A DNA stretch of 64,000 bases from Corbicula japonica (taxonomy: Eukaryota > Mollusca > Bivalvia > Venerida > Cyrenidae): positions 930,001-994,000 of the forward strand of contig JAZAYU010000010.1 in NCBI GenBank assembly GCA_038501625.1, given 5' to 3'. The translations under genes and the position numbers were made by a program. Shown piece by piece: positions 12,161-25,612 of the stretch. The notes beneath the pieces are model-generated. The model had not been told where the DNA came from and made no database searches. It saw only the letters and a program-made list of their open reading frames with translations. Within the stretch, counting starts at the first letter, position 1. Every line of letters starts with the position of its first letter.

Positions 12161-13227
12161 AAAACTATTATATTAACAAATAAGTGTATTGTTTTCTTTT
12201 GATAAATTTTCAGGTGGATGGATCAGCATACAAATCTGTTCATTTTTTTTTCAATTTACGTCATTCATATAAGAGGCACATAATGTCATATTAGCAAAGT
12301 ATTTTATCACATATTTCTTACTAGTGCAAGTGGTCTCAATAAATATCCCGAGGGAAACGAATTACATTGTATCATTTGTAATTGTACATCTGATAAAAAT
12401 GTGGCATCTTTCGTTGTTATTTTCTCTTGTTGCGAGATGTTTACTTTATGATTCGGTATTTTGATTAAGGGTTAAGCAAAATTTTCGGTAATGAGAAACA
12501 AATGATACCGGCGTGTAGGAGGAATTGTATTATTGTTACATTTCACATCTGATTTTAAATACTTGAAAGATTTTTGTTTTATTTTCATAAAAGATAAATT
12601 TTTGAAGTTGCATTTTTGTAAGTGGATTCAGTATTTTCATATATTCAACAATTTGAATTATTTTTCCGAATTTTAATTGAAATTAAATTAGTAGAACGTT
12701 TTTTTTTAACATTATTGTAAAAGTAAAATCATAATTATTAATGCAGTGTGATATTTGCATGACAAAAACGAATACATATTTCTTTTATTTTTTGCACCAA
12801 CGTTTGATGTTATTTTTATGTTTTGTTTATAATAATTTAAAAAAAAATTCATCTAAAGACTAGAAACATTATGCAAATCAGTTGGCAGTTATGAGTTTTG
12901 AGTTTGGCATGCGTTTACAACAAAAACAATTGGAGTCATCAAGCTTCCAAGAGATGTTACTCCAGACTAGATCTCACTCATCGCTTCCCAGATCACTGCG
13001 ATTACATTCTCGATGGATTGTGAATACTGTCAGCTCTGATGAATTGTCTTTCAAAATCAGAGACAGTTGCGTCATACAGTAGAATGTGCAATATCGTTGT
13101 GTTTATTCTGTTTTAATAAACAAAAGAACGTCAAGCAGTAGAATGTGGCATACAGTTGTGTTTATTCTGCTATAATAAACAAAATAACACAACCCGATTT
13201 TTTTATTAACTGATGAAATTTTTGAAA

Positions 13228-13382
13228 AGGGAACTTTGAAAGCCACCGAACAGGACAAATGAAAATATTCCATGCTCTGTTTTATTGAGTCTGTTCATGG
13301 TCTGTAATAGAAATGCATATTACTGCCGACGCCGCATGACCCCGGGATGAGCGCAACTCAATATTTACATTAGTAAACTTTT
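13228..13382 (+). repeat. Dispersed repeat family B, left half
   Basis: Carries GGGAACTTTGAAAGCCACCG, GAGTCTGTTCATGG, GAAATGCATATTACTGCCG and CCCCGGGATGAGCGCAACTC. Confidence 0.85.
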
Positions 13383-13718
13383 GAGCCATCTTAATTAATG
13401 TTCATTTTTACAATTCTTGTTTTAGTTTGAAAAAAATGAAACGAAGAACCTTGAGAAAGATAGAAATTTAGTGAAACACGGGAATTTAAAAAAAGAGTAT
13501 TTCTATCTGCTGTTTTCAGTTCTGAGTATCAATGATTTTTTGCGGGTTGTTGTTTAGAAGATTGTAGTTATTGAATAAATTTATGTTTTTGTGTTTAAAA
13601 TATTATTCAATATTCGGCTAATACAGAAAAAAGCGTAATTGTTAGAACAGCTAAGATTCACTTGTATTGTTTGTTTTTCACTTGTAAATTTTTTCAAGAT
13701 ATGTTATAAATACAACTT

Positions 13719-13847
13719 TAATAATAATAATAATAATAAAAATAATAATAATATGGTTTTGCTTTTTGCATGCGCTATCATATATCTAAATGTATTATGT
13801 GGCTATAAATTTGCTTTATGCTATTTTATGCCAATAAAGCTATGTTA

Positions 13848-13881
<34 letters not shown>
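13719..13881. repeat. Paired inverted AAT and ATT microsatellites
   Basis: An AAT array (13719-13753) and an ATT array (13850-13881) flank about 95 bp. The intervening segment ends TGCCAATAAAGCTATGTTAT directly before the second array, like a retroelement 3' end with polyadenylation signal and simple-repeat tail. Confidence 0.85.
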
Positions 13882-15089
13882 AGTTTTTCAGTTATTAGTT
13901 ATTGTTAATTTTTCTTCACCGGGATTAGGATAAGTTCTGTTATAAACAATTAATGTTTTTTTAAAAAGTCAAAGAATATTTACTTGTTATTAACTATCAA
14001 GGTATGTTTCAGAAACACGATTGCCTTGCATCCTTATATTTCTTTTTTAAAATACTTCATAAAATAATACAATTAATGAATTCCTAAATTAAAATGAGCA
14101 TAACTGTTTTGCTCCGAGACAGAAACGTACTTCATATCGGTGCACTCGCTCTGCATTATTTTTTCCAAAAAAACACTACAACAAAATGTTGCATTTTGGC
14201 AGATAAATGCACGAATAAATCTCCCAAGACGAAAAAAAACACTTCGTGTAAAAATGATATATACAAGGTAAATGTAGCATCTGCACGACTTCAATGGCAT
14301 TACTAAGCGAAAAATCGGTCCCTGTGTCAAATTTCTGCAGCAACGGTCATTGTATAATCGATTCTTGGAGTTTGATAAAAACGAGCAATGATTTATACGT
14401 AGTTTGCGGTTTTTTACCGAAGTTATATCATTAGTGTTTTTTATCCAGAAATTAATCTTTTCATCTGAATGTCAGCTTAATAATTTACAATGTCAATGCA
14501 GCTCGTAAATACGCGAAACACAAACAAATGACTTAAAATCTATGAACAATTTTCAATGACATTGAAAAATGGAAGCATTTTGACAACAATGGCTTTGCCG
14601 AGTGACGTTGTCATGTCCACGGCCTTGAAAATCCATTAATTTATGTAATTATTTCATAGAATTGAAGACATGTGCAAATATTTAATATTTGTTAATAGCG
14701 CTGTAAAGCATATTACTTCAGTACAAAAAAAATGCGCAAAACAACAATCAGAAGCCATCTAACCTTTAACCGAGATTTAAAATTTACCAGTTTACATATT
14801 AAAAAGCAAAATATTCTTTAAATCTTATTTTTACGCAAACAAAAATACAAAAAAAAACAACAACAAATGAGCGAATATGTTACATAAGAAATTAACATAA
14901 CAGTCGTTTTTGCCAATAATTTAGCAATTACAATACATATTCTCCCTTTTCTGTGCCCTTTACCACATATGTTGCTCAGACACCTATCCTGAAATATAAG
15001 CATATCACAAAAACATCAAATTGTAAGTTTAAAATCCGTCATATTTTTTAATGTTTTTGATATACATGTTTTCTTTACAAACACAACAT

Positions 15090-15575
15090 GATACACAGCG
15101 GTACACTCCGGTATCGTGTTACATTCTCCGCGTTGCGTTATTGGCGGAACTTCATTGTAGCTCCGCCTTAAGGCGTGACTTAACGCCGTTGTGATCACTC
15201 GCATTTATGGTTGAAAAGATGCCTCTGATTTTAGGCGTGATCAGCAATTACGTCGTGTAATAAAACAAAGTAGTGGAAAAAGAAATCGTCCGGGAAATTG
15301 TGTTCATTGGCAAGCGTGGACCACCGTGGATTCTTCGAAACTTGGTGCTTACGCGATTAAAACGATAAGAATACAGCAGCTCATGTGTAACACTTTCATA
15401 GACGATTTAGCATTATTGTTGCTGTTATGAGTCCAACGGCTCTCTGACGATTTCTTGTTTTCTGTATGATTAAATCTCTACGTGCATCGTTTGGAACTGT
15501 ACTTAATACTTTTCTTCTTGAAATTACATTCTGGTGACTGATTTTTAATCTGGATATATTTTCATCTCCAACTGT
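15090..15575 (+). promoter_or_regulatory. Candidate promoter or 5' non-coding exon
   Basis: GC-richer and less repetitive than its surroundings, with a CCAAT-type ATTGGCGG (15139), GCTCCGCC, TGATCACTCG and TACGTCGTG. It is followed by a perfect donor-like GTAAGT at 15576. Because exon 1 seems to start with an acceptor (23893), an upstream non-coding exon is needed somewhere. That this is the place is inference. Confidence 0.22.
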
Positions 15576-16906
15576 GTAAGTAACAAGTTGAATTTTCTTT
15601 TTCCTCTTTTTATCGTCATTGCGTTTTGCTGAGTAAAGAAAAACAACAGATATAGTTATGATACTGGACTAATTTGATTTGTCTTCTGCTCATTATTACG
15701 CTAAACGCCTGAATAAACACCCTTAATTTGCGTGATATCACAGTCAGTATTAGACGTCTTTATATTTGCTACCCAAATGCAGTTTGGTAACATATATACA
15801 CCTATGATTGTTAAAGTATGTAATATGATCGTCTTACATTGTTTGGCAATTGGGAGGAATTCTTCTGCTGAATGCACACGGACCTGATGTAGGCATATTT
15901 AAAACAAAGATGGCCATAAAAAGGACGATACACAAGCAATATTTTTAAGTTCTGTTAACTGTTCTCATTACTAAGAAATTTTTTATTTAATAAAAAACGC
16001 TTTAATTGCATAAGTGTTGTTAACACCATTATAATACACAAATATATATTTCTCCCGGTAAACAAATACTGCGCTCTCGTTTCCGGCGCATCAATCTATT
16101 TTTGTATTTGTATTTCAAAAATATCGAAGTACTCTTGAAATACGTATCATAGCCAATCTTCAATTGGCAAATATAATTGTTTAATGCAACATACAAAGTC
16201 AAGAGCATAATATTTCGTTAAGACCTGGACTTGTAAAGTGGTTGACGAAGAAATATCCATTGAAAACTGAGATAATAACAATTAATCCACTTTAGGTAAT
16301 ACTCTGCTATATATTTTTAATATTGGCGCGTTGTGTATTGTATGGATATAAAATAATATAAAAGAATAATAATCCTGCTTAAGTAGGATCAAGGATTTTT
16401 AAATGACCAAAACTTGTTTCATCATTTGTGCTAATACTTTACGATAATCGAACGAAATTTATATGTTGAACCAAATTGTGGAATTTCTTTTAAAGCATAA
16501 CAGTAAACTAATTCCTTTAACATTAAACTTGAAATAAATACATTATTAGACCCAAAAATTTACTATGAGTATGAAATTCTTTTTTCTATTGAAAATTTAT
16601 TTGCTCATAAGTTATTAGAATTTTAGTTAAGTTATAAAATCATCATCGGGTCTATGTTTTGTTCTCTCTCATTAAAGACCTGTATGTGAATTTGAAACTT
16701 TCAAATTTTAAGAAAACAGCTAAATTTTAAGATTCTCTACAAATATCAATTATAAGTTACATTATAAAATAAATACATGAAATTTAGCTTTGATGACTTT
16801 TTGTGTCGCAATCTAAAATAAATAACAGTACAGTACATATTGATTTACAATCACAACTTCACTTCAATTATTTAATATATTAAATAACAAACGCCTTGGC
16901 AAAAGA

Positions 16907-16907
<1 letters not shown>

Positions 16908-16974
<67 letters not shown>
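16908..16974. repeat. ATT microsatellite
   Basis: About 22 uninterrupted TTA units. Confidence 0.98.
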
Positions 16975-17545
16975 GAGTTTGTGAGTATCTGATGAGTTTG
17001 TTTTCATATAAGCAACACGACAAATAATATAATTGTATATCATCTTCCTTATAATCACAAATAAATATAGTCATCTGTAATTAAGATATCTGGAACTATC
17101 TGGAACTAAGCGTCGCTCTCCTGTCACAGAACGTCAAACATATAATTATTCACAAATTAATCATCTATCTAAAAACAATAACAAGGTCAGGAACAGCGCA
17201 TTACTTTCAATGTTTCCAATAATTCCCGATAAAATAGAAAATGTATTTTCCCCTTCTAATTGTTTCCATATTTTACATATTTACACAAGATATCAACAGG
17301 AAACTCGGAAACATTAAGTTGCTATTTTCAAGAGAAGACCAACAGAGATAAATGGTAAAATATATACAATTTAAATCGCATGCACACACGCATACTTGCA
17401 TGCAGACACAGCCACAAAATGTACCATACACATATTAAAATATTCACACGGACTTTTGACTTCCAATGTACTCTAGAAATATGACAGTAAATAATATACA
17501 TTTAATAACTCAACAAACTACAGTAAAACGGGAAAAAAGACAAAT

Positions 17546-17750
17546 AAAAAATCTAACGAATGAAAATGTACATTGTATATGAAAAGATTCACAAAAACTG
17601 ACCTTCAAATTCACACATTATTAATTACAAGCACAACAACATGTAGAAAATTACAAAATCTAACGAATAAAAATGTACAATGTACAGAAAAAATTTCACA
17701 AATAATTGACCTTTAGATTTACACATTATTAATTAGAATCACAACAAAAA
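17546..17750. repeat. ~107-bp tandem duplication
   Basis: ATCTAACGAATGAAAATGTA … CACACATTATTAATTACAAG is followed by a second copy ATCTAACGAATAAAAATGTA … CACATTATTAATTAGAATC, with about 10% divergence. Confidence 0.85.
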
Positions 17751-18460
17751 CACCAAAAAAAAACTAAAACAACAACACAGTTTATTCTGTCATAAAGTCT
17801 GAGCAAAAAAATAACGTAAAAGAATCTAAAACAAGAAAGTGAATCTCCTATCCTGCGATCCAATCGCTCTTGACATATGTCTCGCTCGAGTGTTGACTGC
17901 CTCAGGCTAAAGACAGATATCAGCCGGTTATAGGCGATAACAACACGATTGCAATAATACATATTTATCACTAGATTATAATAATACACACTTATTGCCT
18001 TAGGGATCCATGTTCAAATCGGAAACAAATTGATGACAAGAAAAACTGTTTAAATGACAAAAATAATCACATACTGATTTGGACTATATTTAAATTTTAA
18101 GAATTTAATGCTTTTCATAACAGTGCAAAAAAGCATGATAAAAGCGAGTCAAAACAGCATGATAAAGCAAGTCATGGCAGTTCCATTTTGACAATAAAAT
18201 GCTTCAAATGTTTCAGATTACAAAACTGTACAGTAAATTCTATAATAGCTGTGAGAATAAAGCCAATTCCCAATTCTAGCTAGTGGACAGATAATTACAG
18301 ATTTAACATGTTAAGGAAGTGCTAAATTTTCGTCAAAGCAAAAATAAACAACAAAATTCAAAGCTCTGTTTACGACACAAACTTGAAATACAAGTATAGT
18401 AATTATTTTGTATCTTTTAAGAAAATTTTACCAACAATTAGAGGCAGTATTTAGATCAGG

Positions 18461-18583
18461 ACTGAAGATTATAAACTTAGATTGGAGACCAGTCTCAAAT
18501 ATCAAGCATCTCAAGTCTCCACTCAGCCAATCAGATCCTTGAGATTTGAGTTTACTCCATTCTTATTTTTACAATTTTGGACC
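18461..18583. mobile_element. Family A foldback element, copy 5 (degenerate)
   Basis: Keeps ACTGAAGATTATAAACTTAG, GGAGACCAGTCTCAAATATC and CAGCCAATCAGATCCTTGAG, but the centre is collapsed and the right end is eroded. Confidence 0.75.
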
Positions 18584-21500
18584 CAGATGAAATTGATTAA
18601 GATAGCAAAATATTGTTTAAATTAGTAAATGCAACACAGCAGTACCCTTAACTTAGCTGAGAATTATAAAAAAATATTTTATACTGTAAAAGAAAGAAGC
18701 AAAGTCATTAAAAGTCTTCTTTTCAGTAACTATTATGGTGATTTTCAGTAACAATAAAACAGCATTAACTGTTTCTATGGTGTAATTCGGCTCCTTATCT
18801 GAATCTCTGAATTTACTTATTTTCGCTTTTCATACCAGATATTTCCAAGAACTAAAATTGTAAAGAGTGCTCCTCAAAAGAGCATAAGTGAACATTTCAT
18901 AATTAAATAGGTTTAGAATGCATAGCAGAAATGCTTCTTTAGTGAGGTATAAACTGGGTCCTGAAAATGGCAGAAACAACCGTAAATCCTAACTTTCCTA
19001 TGAGCAGCGAAATCAGTCCGAATAAACAGACAAGATCTTATCAAGATACGTTTAAAAACTATATCCAATGGATGTGCGGTTTTTTACGGTTCACTATTCG
19101 ATAAAAGAGCAGGCAACCGCTAGGGATCGAATAGTGTTGTTTTTATATAAATATTATAAATAAACTATGATGAGTTAAGTCAGAAATTTGATGAATATGT
19201 CTCCTACTTTTTCCACAATGAATAGTTTTCTTTAAAAAAGTAACAACGCAAACAGCAACTTGCAAATTATGACCACAGTTTACTTAAACATTTGTATAAC
19301 CAAGTTTATAGGCCCGTTGGTATCATTTGGCGTTGAGGAAAGCTTGTGATGTTCTTTTTTATTTTATCTCTCGTTGTTAACTTAGACATGCTCATCGGAA
19401 TTTGTTACACTGGCATATCGTTAGCGATAAAAATATACGTTCCGTTCTAAGAAATGTGATAAATATTTTTTTAATCTCTAACAATAACCACACAACATGC
19501 ACTTATTTACAATGCAAATTGTTGCGTTGGCAGAAAATATCTTGTAAGACAATTAAAACAAGAGATAAGTGAAAGTTACAGCGGCTTCTTCAAAGGTGAG
19601 GTCAAATCTTAAGAAGGCGAACAACAATTATGCATTATTGTTACATGGAGAACATTTCACATACTTTTACCAGTTTCCTTAAATACGGTTGATACATCTA
19701 TCAAACAGCGAAATATTTAAAGAAGCAAAATTATGTATAAAGCATGGGACAGAAAGCATAAATTCATTGTAGGTAGCTGCGAGACATGCTGCACGACAGC
19801 GAATAGGGTCAACAACTAAAGTTCAAAGACAGAAATTCTGTAGTAATACCATGCTCTCTTTTCCTCTCTTCTTTTTGGCTGTGTGGGGAGGCTGTGTCTG
19901 CTGTACGTGGCCATTTCTGAAATGCATATTTCACTTTATTAGCTTATACCTTTTCTTGGAAACCTATGGAGTATGTTGGCTGTTAATGATGTGCATATTT
20001 CTTGTTGTCTTCTATTCTACATTTGCTTAATTGTTGACGCATATTTTGTGCTATCTTCTTTATAGATCATGTATTCATAACTGTGAATTTGCAATGGGTT
20101 TTGTCTTTTCTGCTTTAAAATTTAATAGCTGTACATGAAAAGAAACTTATTTTAGTAAATTGAAGTACATAGCCTGTCCATGCAACATAGAAATTGTTTA
20201 CCGAGTTGCAAGAAGTATCTTTTTATCTCAGGTTCTTTGAAAAATCTTGATAACCTTGATCATTTCCCTTCGTCAAAATATTCGTTTGTTTTTCATTCTA
20301 TTTTAAAACTGCACAAAACGTACAACAACATGCATTTTCAATAAAAAAGGAATTTCAAACTGAACATAACAATTAGAAAAAGAATAAAGGATTCCCAACT
20401 CTTTGGAGACAAGTGCACCGCTGGTCAATAGAATAAATAATTGCCGTAAGAATCTAAATTAGAGGATGATATAAACACATTTTAGGATGAAGTGATAATA
20501 ACAAGTTTGCAACGAACACCTTTCCTGGGTCGTGTCATTCAATCACCGCAGTTAGAATCCTTAGTGGGGACTTTGTAAAATCCCTATAAAGCCTTGATCA
20601 AGCCATCACTCTTTAAACACCATCCTTTAGCGTAATTGCTACAAATTGTATGCTATTCTCAAGGAAATTCAAGTCCCTCTTGAAAGCTTAATTCAGAAAA
20701 GTGATAATTTAACAACTATCATGTCTTCGACTATGTTGATTACTATAATAAATATACAGTTTCAGAAATAAGAAGAGCAACTAAAATACAAGCGTTCAAG
20801 TTAAAGAACGGTGTACCTATTATTTAGTTATTTTATCCTTTTTGAGATATGCTGCAGGCATTCGTTAGAATACTGACATTCAGTTAATAGGGATAGTTAC
20901 CGTCTTCCGTTACAGAACAAGAGAGCACTTTCATAGGAGCATTATGATGAGCCCTATTTTATTCGAATAATGGAACAGGTTATTTTAATACACGTTGCTT
21001 TTGTTGAAACATAATTGTATAATAGATGAAAATACTTTATGAAAGTTGCCGCCAAACGAGATAAAATATTGCAATGCTATGTTTGAGAAGTTGAGAAGAG
21101 TTTTGATATAGGAAATGCAGGTTCTGTTTATAATAACAGATAATTTAATGAAAGGTGATTTTACTTAATTTTGAAAATATGTATGGCCTTTCCTTCTAAT
21201 TTATCTATCGTTCAGCTTAATCATGACAGTGAACTTAAGAACCATATTGAACAACGGCTTGAAGTAAATTGTTTTGATAACCATTCTTTTTCACGATTTA
21301 TATCTTAGAATTAAACAGGGTTCAACCGTATGTGTGTATGCACAACATACAGCAGAACAAATGAAAATGGGAGAAGAGGTTTTTTACAACCTCTTACCAA
21401 AGCATTTAAAAGCTGCTAAAACATACATATAAGTTTTTCTTATTATCTCCCTTTACTTAAAATGCTGAAACGTATATTTTATTTCTCGCAACGATTAAGG

Positions 21501-21650
21501 ATTTATAATGGTATAAATATTGAGGCGGAAAAGCGTAAACATTTTACATTGTGTTACTAATATTTAGGTATAAAGTGCATTTAACAATGATTTTTAATAT
21601 GTTATTCATGGATGCATTTAGTGTGTTTGCAATGAGTATCATGGGCTTAC
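18584..21650. other. No recognised gene
   Basis: AT-rich, no domain-bearing ORF. A short segment near 19870-19965 (GGCTGTGTGGGGAGGCTGTG … AAATGCATATTTCACTTTAT) resembles 56090-56180 and, inverted, 60655-60720, pointing to another low-copy dispersed repeat. Confidence 0.4.
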
Positions 21651-21654
21651 CAAG

Positions 21655-21802
21655 AAGTGGTTCAGTGGGGTTGTTCGAACCCTTTTTCGAACATCAATAT
21701 TTAATTTTAATGAGAATTATGGCCAGAAAGTAGGAAATTACCATGTAACTACCCTGTGTCAAACGAACTCCCTTTCGGAAAATCCGACCCTGAGTATCAT
21801 TT
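21655..21802. repeat. Dispersed repeat family C
   Basis: Blocks GGGGTTGTTCGAACCCTTTT, CAATATTTAATTTTAATGAG, GGCCAGAAAGTAGGAAATTA, TAACTACCCTGTGTC and AAATCCGACCCTGAGTAT. Confidence 0.85.
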
Positions 21803-23893
21803 ATAATTTTTATGATCTGTTATATTTACACATATTAGATAGATGTCTTTGAATCAAGTTTAGCTGAATGCAGTTGTTTTCTCTCATTAACGAACCATTA
21901 TCCTAATCTTATAGGCCCCTTTATTGATCAAATTAATCACATTTCGTGCATATCGAGCTTCTTCAGATCTATATTTAGTCTCGCATTTCCCAAAGGGGCT
22001 ATTGGATTTGTATATTTAGTTTCACATTCCGTAAAAGGCCGACGGTGTATGTCCTTGAAGTAAATACATTATTGTTTAAAACATGAGCAAGCTGCAAATC
22101 TGAAAACTAGACATAACACAAATGATCGTTCGATTCATTAATCGTTTGTATATACTTAAGAACTTTCCTCATTTACAGGTGAAATTTATCACCCGTCTTT
22201 ATATTTTTGGAATATCGATTCTAGAAAGCGCCATGGTCAAGTATTGTCTTTACTTTCAACAGTTATTTAAAACGAATGGTCAAGTTGTTGTTGTCGATGA
22301 TTTGCGTTATATAGTAAACCATTGTTAACAAATGATTAACAAATAAGAAATTATTATGACATATTAATGTTATATCATGCTGGGAGATGTAACAGATTTT
22401 CTTTGAAAACTGTAAAATTACGAAATTTCGATTTAATACACTTTTATTTGTTACGTTAAAGTTTACTAGTTTTTTCTAAGCACCAATAGGTAAATGCGAC
22501 ATTTCGGGAAAATGTGAATATGACATTCAGAAAACATGCCTAGAAAGTTTAATATTTAAGTTTAAAAGACTAAATGCAGTCTTTAAATGAAAATTTTAGA
22601 CATATGAATAATAAAACAGTGTCTAAACTATAAGTTCTCAGTGAATAAAAATCTTTAAACCCAGGCCACTCAATTTTGCTGTGATAAAAACAGAAAGGAT
22701 GACATTTGAAATTGGGTCCAGGTTGTTACAGACAACACCATTAAATATGATATAACACTGTAGAGGACGATACGCTATGTAGGTTCGATATGTTATGACA
22801 TTGAATTTTGATATGCAGCTTTTCTATCGTGGAAGATATCTAACATCTGATAGTTTAAACAGACAGGAAATATGTGGTTTTACGGACGGATTCTTTTCTT
22901 AGCATGGACTCTTTTTTACAAAAAAATGAGTTTGTTGATTTTTAACAGGCATTTGACAGAATACTTTTTATCAAATTAACTTTTATTAAATCAAAGTGTT
23001 TATTATTTCATTTAATCTATGTCATGATCGTTAGTTAAATGTTTACCAATTTTCGATATTTACACTAGGCATGCAATATCAAATAACGTATATTGAATAC
23101 ACGTCCTGGGACGTTCTTGATTGGGTGTTTTTCCATAAAAGGACGATTTTAGCAAGTATGATTGACTGCATGTTACATTAAAAATTTATTATCCAATGAA
23201 AAGTTGCGTTACATCCAGTTGAAATCCTACCTAAGTCAATTATACCACTCGGTCGGTAAAAGGCACATACCGTAGAATAACTAATTGTAAAGAACATATT
23301 TGAAATGTCCACCGACGTGGAATAACTTTAATTTTCTGGATTTTATAACCGTATGATGCTGTGATTTAATGTGCACTTACTTATGTTACTATTAATGACA
23401 TATATGGATTGTTGCGTAACATTTGCACACGTATCGGAATTATTAAAAAAATAACATTTAAGATGAAATTTGAACGAAAATCTTGCATGTTATGAATTAT
23501 ATCCCTTTGACCACGTAATTCTTTTGTTGACATGTATATGGATAAACTTGAAACCTATGTACACTTTTTTGATGACTTGGGGTTTCATTAAAAAATATAA
23601 AAAAAACCAACAACTTGACGAGTGATATTTATCTCTTAACGCAGTTAAACTTAGTAAAACTGGGAGTAAGAAATCAGCAACATCCCCTGCTGTCTCACGC
23701 GAGCGACTTTTCAGCGACTTTCTCCATACATTTGCTTTTAATTGGTCATCGACGGCGTTTGACCATGTAAGAATAAACATCTCTTTGACATGAACAGATT
23801 AATGGATACTTGGGCAATTATTTTAAGAGAGAGTTTTAATGAAAAATGACTATAAAATCTCAGACAATTCTGAAAGTTGTTTGCATTTTACAG
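21803..23893. other. No recognised gene immediately upstream of Pax6 exon 1
   Basis: AT-rich, with no identified repeat copy or conserved ORF. It is either a 5' intron or proximal upstream sequence of Pax6. Confidence 0.4.
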
Positions 23894-24007
23894 GGGAAAA
23901 GCGTGAAAGATATTATACGGAAAATTAACAGTGTTGTTGGGAAAATACAAAAGAATTCCCCATGACAATGTCAACGTTGGATGATAAGCAACTCTCCTCT
24001 GGCAAAG
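23894..24007 (+). CDS. Pax6: Pax6 exon 1 (5' UTR plus first 15 codons)
   Basis: Coding starts at ATG 23962 ([15 protein letters not shown]) and ends with one base of a split Glu codon before donor GTATGT at 24008. Splicing to 28625 keeps frame and gives [13 protein letters not shown] plausible acceptor (TTTTACAG, ending at 23893) would begin the exon at 23894, implying at least one non-coding exon further upstream. An in-frame TAA at 23926-23928 lies within that stretch, so translation cannot start earlier in this exon. The first ATG has C at -3; the second, two codons later at 23968, has A at -3 and may be the better initiator. Exon 1 is inferred from phase, splice sites and composition, not from a conserved domain. 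Confidence 0.7.
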
Positions 24008-25476
24008 GTATGTCAGTTTTGTTTTAGTTTCTATTTATTTTGTTGTTTTTATGCTTGTTTTGTTTATTTTAAGCAGTGCTTATCATATTCTCTTAATATA
24101 ACTTTAAGGGTATGAATGTTGAAGGATACATAATTTAAATTATTTATATTTTAAATATACAATTTATTATGAAAAATGGAATATAAACGTATACTTGAGA
24201 AAAACAATATAAGACGAAGTTTGTAAATTTGATTTTCATTGTTTTAGTAGGATTTGTTTAATAATAATATATTTGTTTTCATGAAAAGCAGAAGTGCAAT
24301 GGTTGAACAAATATTTTTGGATTTAATTGACACATCATTTAAAATTATGAAACTGTACTTATATGTATTAGTTACTTAGTTACTCCAAGGATCTGAGTTC
24401 ATTTTTTTTACAAAAGATTTTCACAATAAGGTATAATATCAAAATCATGGTGAATAAATACAAAACCAAGTTATAATAATCTCAATTTTCAAATAAATTT
24501 TTTAAGAAACAATTTACATTATTGTCAAAGGATCGCAAACAAAAAAAAAACACAACAAAACAAAACAATACGACAGGAAATTTGTGATTCATACAGTCTT
24601 CTCCGCTCGCGTCTTTATCGTAGAATCTCGGCACTTTTCTTCAATCGAACTTCATGCATTTTCATAGAATCTCCCTGTAAAGCCCTCGCTAATTGTATAC
24701 TGATCCCTAGCTTTGTGAGAAGATGAATTTTCATCCTGAAAAGTGACCTAAAATGTCTCAATTTGGACTGCAGTAGTCGCGATAAGGCATCTATGCTGTG
24801 GTTTGGAGCTTATGGCTGGTAATTTAACAAATACCCAAGTTTTATTGAGCATAAAACTAAACAGTATTAATTTTTCGGCGTCATTTCACTGTAATCTCAA
24901 GGCCGATTAATTCTGATGAGACTTTAGCCGGTAGAGGACATTCTAAAATGTTTCCCCGTTTTATTACTTACGCGCAAGAGAAAATCAAATAATGCCAGTT
25001 TTACGACATTTAATGTGGAATTGAAATCAGTCTTGAACATGTAAATTCGCGTATTAAACGTTAAAATGTCAAATAAGAATTACCTGTGCAAGTTTATGGA
25101 CGCAGCAAAACATCTTAGGAAATTCGTGAATGATTTTTTGATTTATGATACATGTTTACACTCTGATTTCCGGTTGTGTTCTTTTTTAATTTAAAACATG
25201 TTACACTCCGGTAACAAAGTTACGCTGACAAATACATATAGTATGTGTCAATCCAAATACATCAAAACCGTGGCGGTACGTGAAATGTTTTGGTTTTATA
25301 AAATAAGAAAAGGAAATTGCTCAGATGTTAACAATACAAATTTATTCGTGCAAAAATCAGACCCTGAAGCCATTCGCATTTTGATAGTTGAAACCGTAAA
25401 GAATACATGCATACAGAGGAAAATAATCAATAATCATTAATAATAATAATAATAATAATAAATAATAATAATAATA

Positions 25477-25511
<35 letters not shown>

Positions 25512-25567
25512 CAACAGTTATGATAATTTAAACAAAACAGAAATGTTGAAATATTTCTTTTTACTTG

Positions 25568-25612
<45 letters not shown>

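Noticed and set aside
12882..13082. 66-codon ORF, Ser/Arg/Leu-rich
   Set aside because: No family recognised, no flanking exon partners and no conserved motif.
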